Source: Pseudomonadota bacterium
Lineage (GTDB): Bacteria > Pseudomonadota > Alphaproteobacteria > Acetobacterales > Acetobacteraceae
Length of the DNA stretch: 8,090 nt
Direction: 5' to 3'
Assembly: GCA_021819535.1 (NCBI GenBank)
Contig: JAKAQU010000124.1
Span: 1 to 8,090 of the forward strand
A model generated the notes under the pieces. That model was not told the DNA's origin and did no database searches. It worked only from the letters and a program-made list of their open reading frames with translations. A program made the translations under genes and the position numbers. Positions within the stretch are counted from its first letter, which is position 1; each line of letters opens with the position of its first letter. Positions 1 through 5,395 of this stretch are shown here, in pieces.

Positions 1-545
1 AGCCCTTGCGGGCCGAGTTCGCGGGCCATGCTCTGCGCCAACATCCTGAGGGCCGCCTTGCCCCCGGCAAACGCGGCAAAACCGCTGCCACCCCGCAAGC
101 TCGCGGTCGCCCCGGTGAACAGGATGGTGCCGCGGCCAGACGGGAGCATGACCCGCGCGGCTTCACGTCCGACGAGAAACCCCGACATCGCCGCCATTTC
201 CCAAGTCTTGAAGTATTTTTCCGCGGTCAGCTCCAGGATCGGCAATTTCACGCCGCCGCCGACATTGAAGACGACCAATTCCGGCGGACCAAGCTCGGCG
301 ACGACGCGCGCGAACATCTCGACGACCTGCTCTTCCCGCCGCGCGTCAACCGCGAGCGGCAGGGCCGTCCCGCCTTGCGCGGTGATCTGTTCCGCGAGCC
401 TGGTCAGTCGTTCCGCTGAACGCCGCGCGATCGCCATCGCATAGCCCCCGCGGGCAAAGCGGCGCGCGATGGCGCCGCCGAGGGCATCGCCTGCGCCGAC
501 CACGACACCGACGCGTGAGGATGGAGGCTTCGGTGCGGTGGTCAT
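1..545 (-). CDS. SDR-family protein with atypical active site, 3' end outside window
   Basis: This is the N-terminal 181 codons of a short-chain dehydrogenase/reductase-like protein; the gene continues beyond position 1. A Rossmann nucleotide-binding loop is visible at residues 17-24 (GAGDALGG, a variant of TGxxxGxG), and NVGG at 94-97 replaces NNAG. In the catalytic segment, residues 143-163 read FTGATAS...FAAFAGGK. The YxxxK tyrosine is Phe159, Lys163 is kept, and the usual catalytic Ser position is Ala146. From family knowledge, SDRs with an FTGATAS/FAGGK pattern form a recurring divergent subgroup, so this is probably inherited divergence and not fresh damage. Classical Ser-Tyr-Lys chemistry should not be assumed. 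The start ATG at 545-543 overlaps the TGA of the upstream small GST-derived ORF by four bases, which implies translational coupling. It is the last visible gene of the operon that begins at 1423. Membership of the SDR fold is secure; substrate and activity are unknown. Confidence 0.88.
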   Translation of the reverse strand, partial: MTTAPKPPSSRVGVVVGAGDALGGAIARRFARGGYAMAIARRSAERLTRLAEQITAQGGTALPLAVDARREEQVVEMFARVVAELGPPELVVFNVGGGVKLPILELTAEKYFKTWEMAAMSGFLVGREAARVMLPSGRGTILFTGATASLRGGSGFAAFAGGKAALRMLAQSMARELGPQG

Positions 546-712
546 GCCCGTGCGCTCGGGCGCTGGGTTACGTCCTGAAACCCGCGTTCCGGCTTTCGAT
601 TCTCCCCCGCCTGCCTATCGATCTCGACGCGCGGGATGTCGATCCCTTTCTCGGCCAGAAAGATGCGGACGCGGCGCGGATTAATGCCCGCCTTCAGGTC
701 AAAGAGCTTCAT
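542..712 (-). pseudogene. Internally deleted glutathione S-transferase gene (56 codons)
   Basis: The ORF starts with MKLFDLKAGINPRRVRIFLA, a typical first strand and helix of a GST thioredoxin-fold domain, and the match continues through about residue 42 (EKGIDIPRVEIDRQAGENRKPE). It then jumps to FQDVTQRPSARA and stops. That tail resembles the last residues of many GSTs (helix ending in RPSAxA). Intact GSTs have about 200-230 residues, so about 150 codons, including the cis-Pro and GSH-binding E-S region and almost the whole helical domain, appear to be missing in frame. A purine-rich RBS (GAGGGA) lies about seven bases before the ATG. The TGA overlaps the SDR start codon (ATGA). It lies 36 bases after the DsbA-like gene in the same operon. 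It cannot be a working GST; it may survive only as a coupling leader for the SDR gene. The N-terminal match is firm; the C-terminal match rests on a short motif. Confidence 0.68.
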
Positions 713-748
713 GAGCGCTTCCCTCGCCAGATCGATGCGATGTCACGG

Positions 749-1423
749 TCAGGCACAGGCCTCGCTGGACAGAGCGGAGGACATTGCCGCGGCTTTGCCG
801 AGCCATTGTTCGAGCACCGGGAGGATGCTCGCACCGGGCTGGAATCCCTGGGTGACGAGCGCATACTGATCGTCGTCGCGGTCGCCCGCGATCAGGGTCG
901 GAAATCCCCGGATGCCGGCGGACTGCGCGATCGCGAAGTCGCCGCGCGTTTCTTCCATGGCCGCTTCGCTTTCGAACTCGCTGCGGAAGGCGGCTTCGTC
1001 GACACCAAACTCCGCGGCAAGGGCCGCGAGGGTAGCGGTGTCGGTCACGTCGCGGTTTTCGGCATAGAAGGCGCGGTGGATACGCCGGAGCGCGGCGAGC
1101 CCGGTCTCCATGCCGCGGCGCCGCAGCACCACAACGGCGCGGCTCGCCGGTTCCGTGTCGTAGACGAAGCGCTCGCGGTCGAAGAAGGCAAAGTCGAACG
1201 GCTGCCCCGAGGCCTCGTGGACATGCTCCCAGTGGTTGCGGACGTCGCCGCGACTGTGCGCGTTCATCGGCTCCTTCGTCCACGGACGGAGCCCGCCCAG
1301 GATCAAGCGGATCGGCAGCGCGGGACCGAAACGCACGGAGATCGCCTCGATGACCGGCGAGAAACCCCAGCACCAAGAGCACATCGGATCGGCGAAATAG
1401 ACGAGATGCGGCTTGTGCATCAT
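749..1423 (-). CDS. DsbA-family (FrnE-like) thiol oxidoreductase
   Basis: The 224-residue protein has a thioredoxin-fold N-terminus with the redox motif C15-S-W-C18 in the segment ADPMCSWCWGFSP, a helical insertion in the middle, and the cis-proline loop GFPT around Pro175. This arrangement and length fit the cytoplasmic DsbA/FrnE/2-hydroxychromene-2-carboxylate isomerase superfamily. No signal peptide is visible, so a cytosolic role in thiol-disulfide exchange or glutathione-linked chemistry is likely. Two tandem ATGs occur (1423-1421 and 1420-1418). The AGGAG Shine-Dalgarno lies four bases before the first and seven before the second, so the second (MHKPHLVYF) may be the real start. The gene is first in a minus-strand operon with a GST remnant and an SDR gene, and is transcribed divergently from the TetR gene. 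The exact partner protein or substrate is not predictable. Confidence 0.88.
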   Translation of the reverse strand: MMHKPHLVYFADPMCSWCWGFSPVIEAISVRFGPALPIRLILGGLRPWTKEPMNAHSRGDVRNHWEHVHEASGQPFDFAFFDRERFVYDTEPASRAVVVLRRRGMETGLAALRRIHRAFYAENRDVTDTATLAALAAEFGVDEAAFRSEFESEAAMEETRGDFAIAQSAGIRGFPTLIAGDRDDDQYALVTQGFQPGASILPVLEQWLGKAAAMSSALSSEACA

Positions 1424-1455
1424 CGGGCTCCTGTGGCGGTGGATTGGGCTTGATT

Positions 1456-1471
1456 TAGATGGATCGATCTA
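1456..1471. promoter_or_regulatory. Imperfect palindrome, candidate TetR-family operator
   Basis: TAGATGGATCGATCTA matches its own reverse complement at 14 of 16 positions; the two mismatches are the symmetric pair at positions 6 and 11. It lies between the divergent DsbA-like and TetR genes and overlaps the predicted start site of the minus-strand promoter. This is the usual place for the operator of a divergently encoded TetR repressor. Binding is inferred from position and symmetry only. Confidence 0.45.
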
Positions 1472-1474
1472 TTA

Positions 1475-1503
1475 TTTATAGCACACACGCTCCTCCCGAG
1501 CAA
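1475..1503 (-). promoter_or_regulatory. Candidate sigma70-type promoter of the DsbA/SDR operon
   Basis: Read on the minus strand, TTGCTC (1503-1498) and TATAAA (1480-1475) are separated by exactly 17 bases. The -10 matches consensus at five of six positions; the -35 is weak. The predicted transcript would start near 1468, inside the adjacent palindrome. This short AT-rich patch stands out in a GC-rich neighbourhood. Confidence 0.45.
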
Positions 1504-1508
1504 GGTCA

Positions 1509-2126
1509 ATGTCCCGCACCCGAGCCCTTTCTGACGACACCGTTCTCGAACGCGCGATCGGCGTGTTCTGGCAAAACGGCTATGCTGGAACCTCGCTCCG
1601 CGATCTGACGGAGGCGACCGGGCTGAGTTCGGCGGCACTCTATCACCGTTTCAACGACAAGGACGGCCTATTCGTCGAGGCTCTCCGCCGCTATGCGGAC
1701 GAGGGGCTGGCGGAGCGTCTGGCCCGTCTTTCCGCGTCCGCCGATCCAATCGGCGCGATCCGCGACTTCCTCAATGAGCTGATCGCGATGTCGCTCGCGG
1801 ATCCGCATCATCGCGGCTGCCTTCTGGTCAACACGGCACTCGATGGCGCCGTGCTGTCGCACGCGGCACGCGCGCTCGTGCGCGCACGCCTCGGCGAGGT
1901 GGAACGCTTTTTTGCCGAGCGGCTGGAACAAGCGGTCGCAAGCGGCGTCCTCGATCCGAAGACAGACATCGCCCTGAATGCGACGGCGCTGCTCGGCACG
2001 GTTTTCGCCATCCGCGTGATGGCGCGCCTCGATGCCGACCCGAAGCGGCTCCGCGCGCTGGCCGACCACGCCCTCGCGAGCCTCCGCAACTTGCCGCACA
2101 CCAAAAGCAAAGGATCCCGCCGATGA
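1509..2126 (+). CDS. TetR/AcrR-family transcriptional regulator
   Basis: The 205-residue protein has the TetR-type N-terminal DNA-binding domain. Helix 1 (TVLERAIGVFWQNGY) is at residues 11-25, and the helix-turn-helix TSLRDLTEATGLSSAALYHR at 28-47 is followed by FNDKDGLF. The remainder (about 60-195) is an all-helical ligand-binding and dimerisation domain with the subgroup-typical HHRGCLLVNTALD segment. Length is normal for the family. The gene opens a plus-strand operon and overlaps the following GST by ATGA. It is divergent from the DsbA-like operon and shares an 85-bp intergenic region with it, so autorepression plus control of both operons is the simplest model. The upstream RBS is weak (AAGG close to the ATG). 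The inducer is unknown; given the neighbours, an electrophile or halogenated organic acid is a reasonable guess. Confidence 0.93.
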   Translation: MSRTRALSDDTVLERAIGVFWQNGYAGTSLRDLTEATGLSSAALYHRFNDKDGLFVEALRRYADEGLAERLARLSASADPIGAIRDFLNELIAMSLADPHHRGCLLVNTALDGAVLSHAARALVRARLGEVERFFAERLEQAVASGVLDPKTDIALNATALLGTVFAIRVMARLDADPKRLRALADHALASLRNLPHTKSKGSRR

Positions 2127-2830
2127 TCGACCTCCACTACTGGACGACGCCGAACGGTCACAAAGTGACGATCTTCCTCGAGGAGACGGGCCTCCCTTAT
2201 CGCGTCATTCCCGTGAATATCAGCGCGGGCGACCAGTTCAAGCCCGAGTTTCTGGCGATCGCCCCGAACAATCGTATCCCGGCGATCGTCGATACCGAGC
2301 CGGCCGATGGCGGCCCGCCGATCAGCGTCTTCGAATCCGGCGCGATCCTTGCCTATCTCGCCGAGAAGACCGGCAAATTCCTGCCCGCCGACGTCCGTGG
2401 CCGCACCGAGGTCATGCAGTGGCTGTTCTGGCAGATGGGCGGCCTTGGCCCGATGGCGGGCCAGAACCATCACTTCGTGCAATACGCGCCGGAGAAGCTG
2501 CCCTATGCCATCAACCGCTATGTCAATGAGACGAACCGGCTCTATGGTGTCCTGAACAAGCGGCTTGCCGATCGCGAATTCGTCGCCGGCGACTACTCGA
2601 TCGCCGATATGGCGAGCTACCCCTGGATCGTGCCGCACAAGCGCCAGCAGCAAAATCTCGATGATTTTCCGCATCTGAAGCGCTGGTTCGAGACCATCCG
2701 CGCCCGCCCCGCCGTCGAGCGCGCCTATGCGCTGGCGGAGAAGATCAACACCGCACCCACGGTGAGCGAGCAGTCGCGGGCGCTCTTGTTCGGCCAGACC
2801 GCCGCCAATCCGACGGGAGAAAAAGCATGA
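2123..2830 (+). CDS. yfcG: YfcG-like glutathione transferase / disulfide-bond oxidoreductase
   Basis: The 235-residue protein closely resembles E. coli YfcG (Nu-class GST) along its length. The N-terminus carries TTPNGHK with Thr9 and Asn11, the residues known in YfcG to contact glutathione in place of a catalytic Tyr, Ser or Cys. Pro53 in NNRIPAI is the cis-proline, and E71-S72 in FESGAI is the gamma-glutamyl binding pair. The helical domain contains QWLFWQMGGLGPMAGQNHHF and the GDYSIADMASYPW motif near residue 150. Known family activity is GSH-dependent disulfide reduction, with weak transferase or peroxidase activity. It is cytosolic, with no signal peptide. It overlaps the TetR gene at its start and the truncated GST at its end, each by ATGA, so it is tightly co-translated. 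The C-terminal tail after about residue 210 diverges from YfcG. Confidence 0.92.
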   Translation: MIDLHYWTTPNGHKVTIFLEETGLPYRVIPVNISAGDQFKPEFLAIAPNNRIPAIVDTEPADGGPPISVFESGAILAYLAEKTGKFLPADVRGRTEVMQWLFWQMGGLGPMAGQNHHFVQYAPEKLPYAINRYVNETNRLYGVLNKRLADREFVAGDYSIADMASYPWIVPHKRQQQNLDDFPHLKRWFETIRARPAVERAYALAEKINTAPTVSEQSRALLFGQTAANPTGEKA

Positions 2831-3117
2831 GTGACGAGCTGCGTCTTTTTGATCTGGCCGGCGCCGACGACGCAGTCCGCTTCAGCCCGAATTGCTGGCG
2901 TACCCGGCTTGCGCTGGCGCACAAGGGCCTGCCGGGGACGCTCCTGTCCGGCCCGCCCAGATCTTGGAGAGTGGCGACGCAGAGGTTCGCCGGGCGCTTG
3001 ATAAGGCCAAGGCGCAGGTCGGCTTTACGCGCGCAAGCCGATCGCGGAGGCGCGCCGCGGGATGCTCGCCGCACGAGACCGGCCATCGCTTCCCCGATCC
3101 GGGGGACGGTGAAATGA
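2827..3117 (+). pseudogene. Truncated/chimeric LigE-type GST remnant
   Basis: Residues 1-36 (MSDELRLFDLAGADDAVRFS through PNCWRTRLALAHKGLP) are a clear N-terminal start of a beta-etherase/LigE-like GST, including the SPxCWRTRxALAHKGL helix. From about position 2935 the frame becomes Arg-rich and loses all GST character; nothing resembling the cis-Pro loop or helical domain follows. The ORF ends at a TGA that overlaps the dehalogenase ATG by four bases. A different frame between 2955 and 3026, and then a third up to 3112, read more like genuine coding sequence, so the second half is probably a rearranged, frameshifted fragment from another gene. A functional GST is not possible. Its translation may still deliver ribosomes to the dehalogenase start. 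The N-terminal match is clear; the origin of the rest is unknown. Confidence 0.7.
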
Positions 3118-3800
3118 GCCAGCTCACAGGCATTCGCGCCTGCGTCTTCGACGCCTATGGCACGATCTTCGACTTCGCCTCTGCTGCGGCGCGCTGCGCT
3201 GAGATCCCCGAGGACAGGCGGGCGGCGCTGACCAATCTCTGGCGCGACAAGCAGTTGCAATATACCTGGCTGCGCTCGCTCCAGGGCCGCTACGCCGATT
3301 TCTGGCAGGTGACGGGCGAGGCGCTCGATTTCGCGCTCGACAGTCTCGGCATCGCGACACCCGCCCTGCGCGACCGGCTGATGGAACTTTATCTGACGCT
3401 CTCGGCCTTCCCCGAGGTTCCAGATACGCTGCGCCGACTGAAGGAGGCGGGCTTCGTCACCGCGATCCTCTCCAATGGCGCGCCGGCGATGCTGGATGCG
3501 GCGGTGCGCGGTGCTGGTCTCCAGAGCCTGCTCGATGCCGTGCTGTCGGCCGACGCCGTCAAGGTCTTCAAGACCCATCCGCGGGTCTATGACTACGCTC
3601 TGGAGCAGCTTGGGCTGCGCGCGGAGCAGATTTCGTTCCAATCCTCCAACGCCTGGGACGCCTATGCCGCCTCCGCTTACGGGATGCGCGTCGTGTGGTG
3701 CAACCGCTACGGCCAGCGGCGCGAGCGGCTGCCGGGGGCACCGGACCATGAGGTAAAGAGCCTCGCCGAACTGCCGGCATTGCTGGCTTCGCCAGCGTGA
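3114..3800 (+). CDS. (S)-2-haloacid dehalogenase, type II (HAD superfamily)
   Basis: The 228-residue protein matches L-2-haloacid dehalogenases in length and in every catalytic position. The nucleophile is Asp13 in VFDAYGT, with Thr17. Arg44 in WRDKQLQYTWLRSL is equivalent to L-DEX Arg41. Ser120-Asn121 lie in ILSNGAP, Lys153 in VFKTHP, and Ser177, Asn179 and Asp182 in FQSSNAWD. The known reaction hydrolyses L-2-haloalkanoic acids to D-2-hydroxyacids with inversion, through an aspartyl ester intermediate. It is cytosolic. The ATG start at 3114 is chosen because the D13 motif then sits at the family's usual distance from the N-terminus; an open frame extends further upstream but is not GST- or HAD-like. 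It overlaps the GST remnant by ATGA and is the last gene of the TetR operon. Some family members act on other small substrates, so the physiological substrate is inferred. Confidence 0.93.
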   Translation: MSQLTGIRACVFDAYGTIFDFASAAARCAEIPEDRRAALTNLWRDKQLQYTWLRSLQGRYADFWQVTGEALDFALDSLGIATPALRDRLMELYLTLSAFPEVPDTLRRLKEAGFVTAILSNGAPAMLDAAVRGAGLQSLLDAVLSADAVKVFKTHPRVYDYALEQLGLRAEQISFQSSNAWDAYAASAYGMRVVWCNRYGQRRERLPGAPDHEVKSLAELPALLASPA

Positions 3801-3831
3801 TCTCGCGGCACGTCTCCGCCCGGCCGGGCGG
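3782..3831 (+). terminator. Two consecutive hairpins at the dehalogenase 3' end
   Basis: GCTGGC-TTC-GCCAGC (3782-3796) lies in the last codons of the dehalogenase gene, and the perfect 16-bp palindrome CCGCCCGGCCGGGCGG (3816-3831) follows the stop. Both would form very stable stems at the end of the operon. No T-tract follows either, so a classical intrinsic terminator is not shown; transcript end protection or assisted termination is possible. Confidence 0.35.
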
Positions 3832-3961
3832 CGTGCTCGGCTGGGCATGGACGATGGTGCGACCGCGTGTCGGATCGGAGGAGAGAAGACAGCCTCGGCA
3901 CGCATCGCGGCCGTGGCCGAGATTGCACAAGACGATCCGCTGATCACGTTCCTGCCATGGT

Positions 3962-3985
3962 GATGCTCACGCTGGCGTGAGCATC
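3962..3985. promoter_or_regulatory. Perfect 24-bp inverted repeat upstream of the transporter operon
   Basis: GATGCTCACGC (3962-3972) and GCGTGAGCATC (3975-3985) are exact reverse complements around a two-base centre. The site ends about 110 bases before the binding-protein start codon. No T-run follows (next bases GCCCCGGG), so an operator for a dimeric regulator is more likely than a terminator, though an RNA hairpin is not excluded. No regulator gene lies next to it. Confidence 0.45.
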
Positions 3986-4027
3986 GCCCCGGGTTGCGGC
4001 GCGCATGACGCGCTATTGCCAGCACCA

Positions 4028-4056
4028 TTGGTTGCGTGTCATGTGAAGAAAATAAA
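4028..4056 (+). promoter_or_regulatory. Weak candidate promoter for the ABC transporter operon
   Basis: TTGGTT (4028-4033) and AATAAA (4051-4056) are 17 bases apart, in the only AT-rich stretch of this gap. Each is an imperfect match, so this is a tentative call. It lies downstream of the 3962-3985 palindrome, which would then act from an upstream position. Confidence 0.25.
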
Positions 4057-4094
4057 CACCGGCAATGGGACCGGTGGGATCGGGAGAAACGGAT

Positions 4095-5360
4095 ATGGAA
4101 GTTCCTCGGATCGGAGCCGTGATCGGGCGTCGTGCGGTCATAAGAACGGTCGCGACGGCCGGGCTCGCGCAACTCGCAGCCCCCTTCATCCTGCGCGGAG
4201 CCCGTGGCGACACCCCGCTTCGCATCGGCATGATCGACCCGTTGACCGGGGCCTACGCCGCGCCGGCGCGGAACGAAGTGATGGGGGCCGAGCTTGCGGT
4301 TTCGCGCTTGAACGCGGCGGGCGGAATGCTCGGGCGGCCGGTCGAACTTCTGGTTGAGGATTCGGCCAATGACGTCGGCACCGGCGTACAAAAAGCACGC
4401 AAGCTGGTCGAGCGCGATCATGTCGATTTCCTGATCGGCGACGTGAACTCGGCGGTGGCACAGGCGATCGCCCAGGTGGCGATGGAGAACAAGATTCTTC
4501 ACATCGTCTCGGGCGGGCATACCGACACCATCACCGGCAAGGATTGCAAATGGAACGTCTATCGCGTCTGCAATACGACGCGCATGGAATCGAATGCCGT
4601 CTCCGATATTCTTTTCAAGAAATACGGCAAGAAATGGCATTTCATCACGCCGGACTATACGTTCGGCCATACGCTGCAAGCAGCACTGGAAGCCAATCTC
4701 AAGCGCCTCGGCGGCATTGAGACCGGGGCCGAGCTGACGCCGCTCGGCACCACCGATTTCTCTGCCTATCTGATCAAGGCGCGCGCCGCCAATCCCGATG
4801 TGATCATCCTGCTCGTGCAAGGCCAGGACATGGTCAATTGCCTCAAACAAATCGTGCAGTTCGGTATCGACAAGGAGGTTCCGATCGCCGGCACGCAGCA
4901 GGAGCTGGAATCGCTGGAGGGGCTGCCTTCGGAGGCGCGCATCGGCTCGTGGATGTTCGAATGGTACTGGAACCAGCCGAACGTGCCGCATCTGGCGGAA
5001 TTCATCGCCGATATCCGCAAGGTCAACAAAGGCCGCGTGCCGACCGCGCGCCACTGGTTCGGCTTCGCCTCGGTGATGACGATGGCTCTGGTCGCAGCAC
5101 AGGAGAAAACCACGGATGCGGTGAAGCTCGCCCACGCGCTCAGCGATTTCGAATTGCCGCCAGAGGTGAAGCTGCAGCCGAACAAGGTCTATTACCGCGC
5201 CGGCGATCATCAACTCATGCTCTCCGCCTTCATCGGCGAAGCGCGAGCGCACGGGAAGGATGATCCCGATGATCTCTTCGCCGTCCAGCAGGTCGTCGCC
5301 GGCGATGCGGTCGCACCACCGGTCGCCGATACCGGCTGCGTGCTTCACTGGCCGGCATAA
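4095..5360 (+). CDS. ABC transporter substrate-binding protein (Liv/amide type, Peripla_BP_6)
   Basis: The 421-residue precursor is the periplasmic receptor of a HAAT-family importer. The N-terminus has a twin-arginine-like signal (GRRAVIRTV, Arg12-Arg13) followed by the hydrophobic segment TAGLAQLAAPFIL and a likely cleavage site near residues 38-40. The mature protein begins with the family hallmark PLRIGMIDPLTGAYAAPARN, then GAELAVSRLNAAGGMLGRPV, and continues through the two-lobed type I fold (GTTDFSAYLIKARAANPDVI around residues 218-237). The start at 4095 is preferred over an in-frame ATG 30 bases upstream because GGGAG lies eight bases before it and it places the RR motif near the N-terminus. 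The permease and ATPase genes follow, separated from this gene by 35 bases. Relatives bind branched-chain amino acids, urea/amides or aromatic acids, so the ligand cannot be assigned. Confidence 0.9.
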   Translation: MEVPRIGAVIGRRAVIRTVATAGLAQLAAPFILRGARGDTPLRIGMIDPLTGAYAAPARNEVMGAELAVSRLNAAGGMLGRPVELLVEDSANDVGTGVQKARKLVERDHVDFLIGDVNSAVAQAIAQVAMENKILHIVSGGHTDTITGKDCKWNVYRVCNTTRMESNAVSDILFKKYGKKWHFITPDYTFGHTLQAALEANLKRLGGIETGAELTPLGTTDFSAYLIKARAANPDVIILLVQGQDMVNCLKQIVQFGIDKEVPIAGTQQELESLEGLPSEARIGSWMFEWYWNQPNVPHLAEFIADIRKVNKGRVPTARHWFGFASVMTMALVAAQEKTTDAVKLAHALSDFELPPEVKLQPNKVYYRAGDHQLMLSAFIGEARAHGKDDPDDLFAVQQVVAGDAVAPPVADTGCVLHWPA

Positions 5361-5371
5361 GGCCGGGCGTC

Positions 5372-5386
5372 GGGGGGAAAGGGGGG
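5372..5386 (+). promoter_or_regulatory. G-rich ribosome-binding region before livH
   Basis: Two runs of six G separated by AAA (5372-5377 and 5381-5386) fill the short gap before the permease. The second run, nine bases before the ATG, serves as the purine-rich Shine-Dalgarno region. Long G runs like this are unusual even in GC-rich DNA; they may lower translation through RNA structure or be prone to slippage. Confidence 0.4.
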
Positions 5387-5395
5387 ATCGCGCCG

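Larger units (their letters stand above)
3801..4094. other. Intergenic gap between dehalogenase operon and ABC transporter operon
   Basis: This gap of nearly 300 bases separates two plus-strand operons. It contains the GC-rich palindrome at 3816-3831, the perfect palindrome at 3962-3985, and a short CACCGG/CCGGTG stem at 4057-4076 just before the binding-protein RBS. A 38-codon ORF (3847-3963, ending DDPLITFLPW) has no convincing RBS and no family I recognise; it could be a scrap of a lost gene. I see no other coding signal. Confidence 0.5.

Noticed and set aside
699..1382. A 227-codon minus-strand open frame overlapping the DsbA-like gene in another frame
   Set aside because: It is Arg-rich without motifs, while the alternative frame has the clear thioredoxin-fold signature.
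515..1453. A 312-codon plus-strand open frame
   Set aside because: It is antisense to the DsbA-like protein (CSWC motif, cis-Pro) and the GST remnant; its sequence shows no family pattern.
3847..3963. A 38-codon ORF in the gap between operons
   Set aside because: It has no Shine-Dalgarno sequence and no recognised family; at best a scrap of a lost gene, so it was not called as a CDS.
4065..4094. Upstream in-frame ATG for the binding protein, adding ten residues
   Set aside because: It lies in a hairpin-prone leader without a good RBS; the ATG at 4095 has GGGAG at proper spacing and gives a normal signal peptide.
2745..5348. An 867-codon open frame on the minus strand spanning the dehalogenase and binding-protein genes
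   Set aside because: It runs antisense to genes with complete catalytic and family motifs, has low-complexity Arg/His-rich composition and no recognisable domain. Long antisense frames are expected in GC-rich coding DNA.
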